Source: Gammaproteobacteria bacterium
GTDB taxonomy: Bacteria; Pseudomonadota; Gammaproteobacteria; Steroidobacterales; GCA-2729495
Direction of reading: 5' to 3'
DNA length: 5,315 nt
Assembly (NCBI GenBank): GCA_030429685.1
Contig: JAUIEY010000145.1
Location: 1 to 5,315, forward strand
In this document: piece by piece, positions 5,278 to 5,315 of the stretch
Position numbering within the stretch: position 1 is the stretch's first letter
How the letters are laid out: every line of letters begins with the position of its first letter
The notes under the pieces: model-generated
Told to the model about the DNA's origin: nothing
Databases searched by the model: none
What the model saw: only the letters and a program-made list of their open reading frames with translations
Position numbers and translations under genes: made by a program

Positions 5278-5315
5278 TTAAGCCGAGCCGCGCTGGTGCC
5301 ACGCGCGCTGGTATT
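5278..5315 (-). CDS. Possible C-terminal end of an upstream gene (partial)
   Basis: One minus-strand frame reads YQRAWHQRGSA and then TAA, with mostly G/C third positions, and ends 17 bases before the terminator hairpin. Eleven residues cannot be assigned to a family. Another frame, ending at 5273 (PARVAPARLGLS), is also possible. It is listed only because position and terminator agree. Confidence 0.22.
   Translation of the reverse strand, partial: YQRAWHQRGSA

Noticed and set aside
5289..5312. Direct repeat CGCGCTGGT, two copies 15 bases apart
   Set aside because: It is only 9 bases long in a GC-rich, possibly coding edge, with two copies and no third; consistent with chance.

Overview
This 5.3 kb window looks like a chromosomal segment of a GC-rich proteobacterium, most likely a gammaproteobacterium. 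The grounds are a System I (ccm) cytochrome c maturation operon with separate ccmH and ccmI genes, an E. coli-like soluble family I inorganic pyrophosphatase, and an outer-membrane beta-barrel candidate. Genus cannot be fixed from the sequence alone. No mobile element, CRISPR array, tRNA or rRNA is visible, and no gene is obviously broken.

Left part (1-2337, plus strand): the tail of a cytochrome c maturation operon. ccmG (5' truncated by the window edge), ccmH and ccmI follow each other with 4-bp GTGA and 1-bp TAATG overlaps. A fourth gene, an ETHE1/persulfide-dioxygenase-like metallo-beta-lactamase-fold protein, overlaps ccmI by 4 bp (ATGA) and is probably translationally coupled. CcmG and CcmH keep apocytochrome CXXCH thiols reduced and take part in haem ligation, and CcmI chaperones the apocytochrome. 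The fourth gene is probably a glutathione persulfide or related thiol hydrolase/dioxygenase, so the unit may join thiol/sulfur chemistry to cytochrome assembly. That last link is inference.

Middle (2338-3132): a convergent intergenic region with a GC-rich stem-loop and a strikingly AT-rich patch holding a perfect 16-bp palindromic element, then ppa (inorganic pyrophosphatase) on the minus strand. ppa is preceded by a short leader with a possible -10 box and a 10-bp inverted repeat.

Right part (3133-5315, minus strand): a signal-peptide-bearing protein of about 250 aa resembling PF13557-type ('MetA-pathway of phenol degradation') outer-membrane beta-barrels, starting at TTG. Immediately upstream is an element with the architecture of a MerR/CueR-type promoter: TTGACC, a 19-bp spacer filled by a 21-bp dyad, then AACAAT. 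This is the most informative regulatory signal in the window. Upstream again is a two-domain protein with an N-terminal AlbA_2/Schlafen-like domain and an uncharacterised beta-rich C-terminal part. It is set off from whatever lies beyond the right edge by a probable intrinsic terminator at 5238-5261.

I see no clear evidence for a wholly new multi-gene system. The items most worth following are the MerR-type promoter in front of the beta-barrel gene, the ETHE1-like gene fused into the ccm operon, the very short cytoplasmic loop in CcmI, and the AlbA_2-domain protein.
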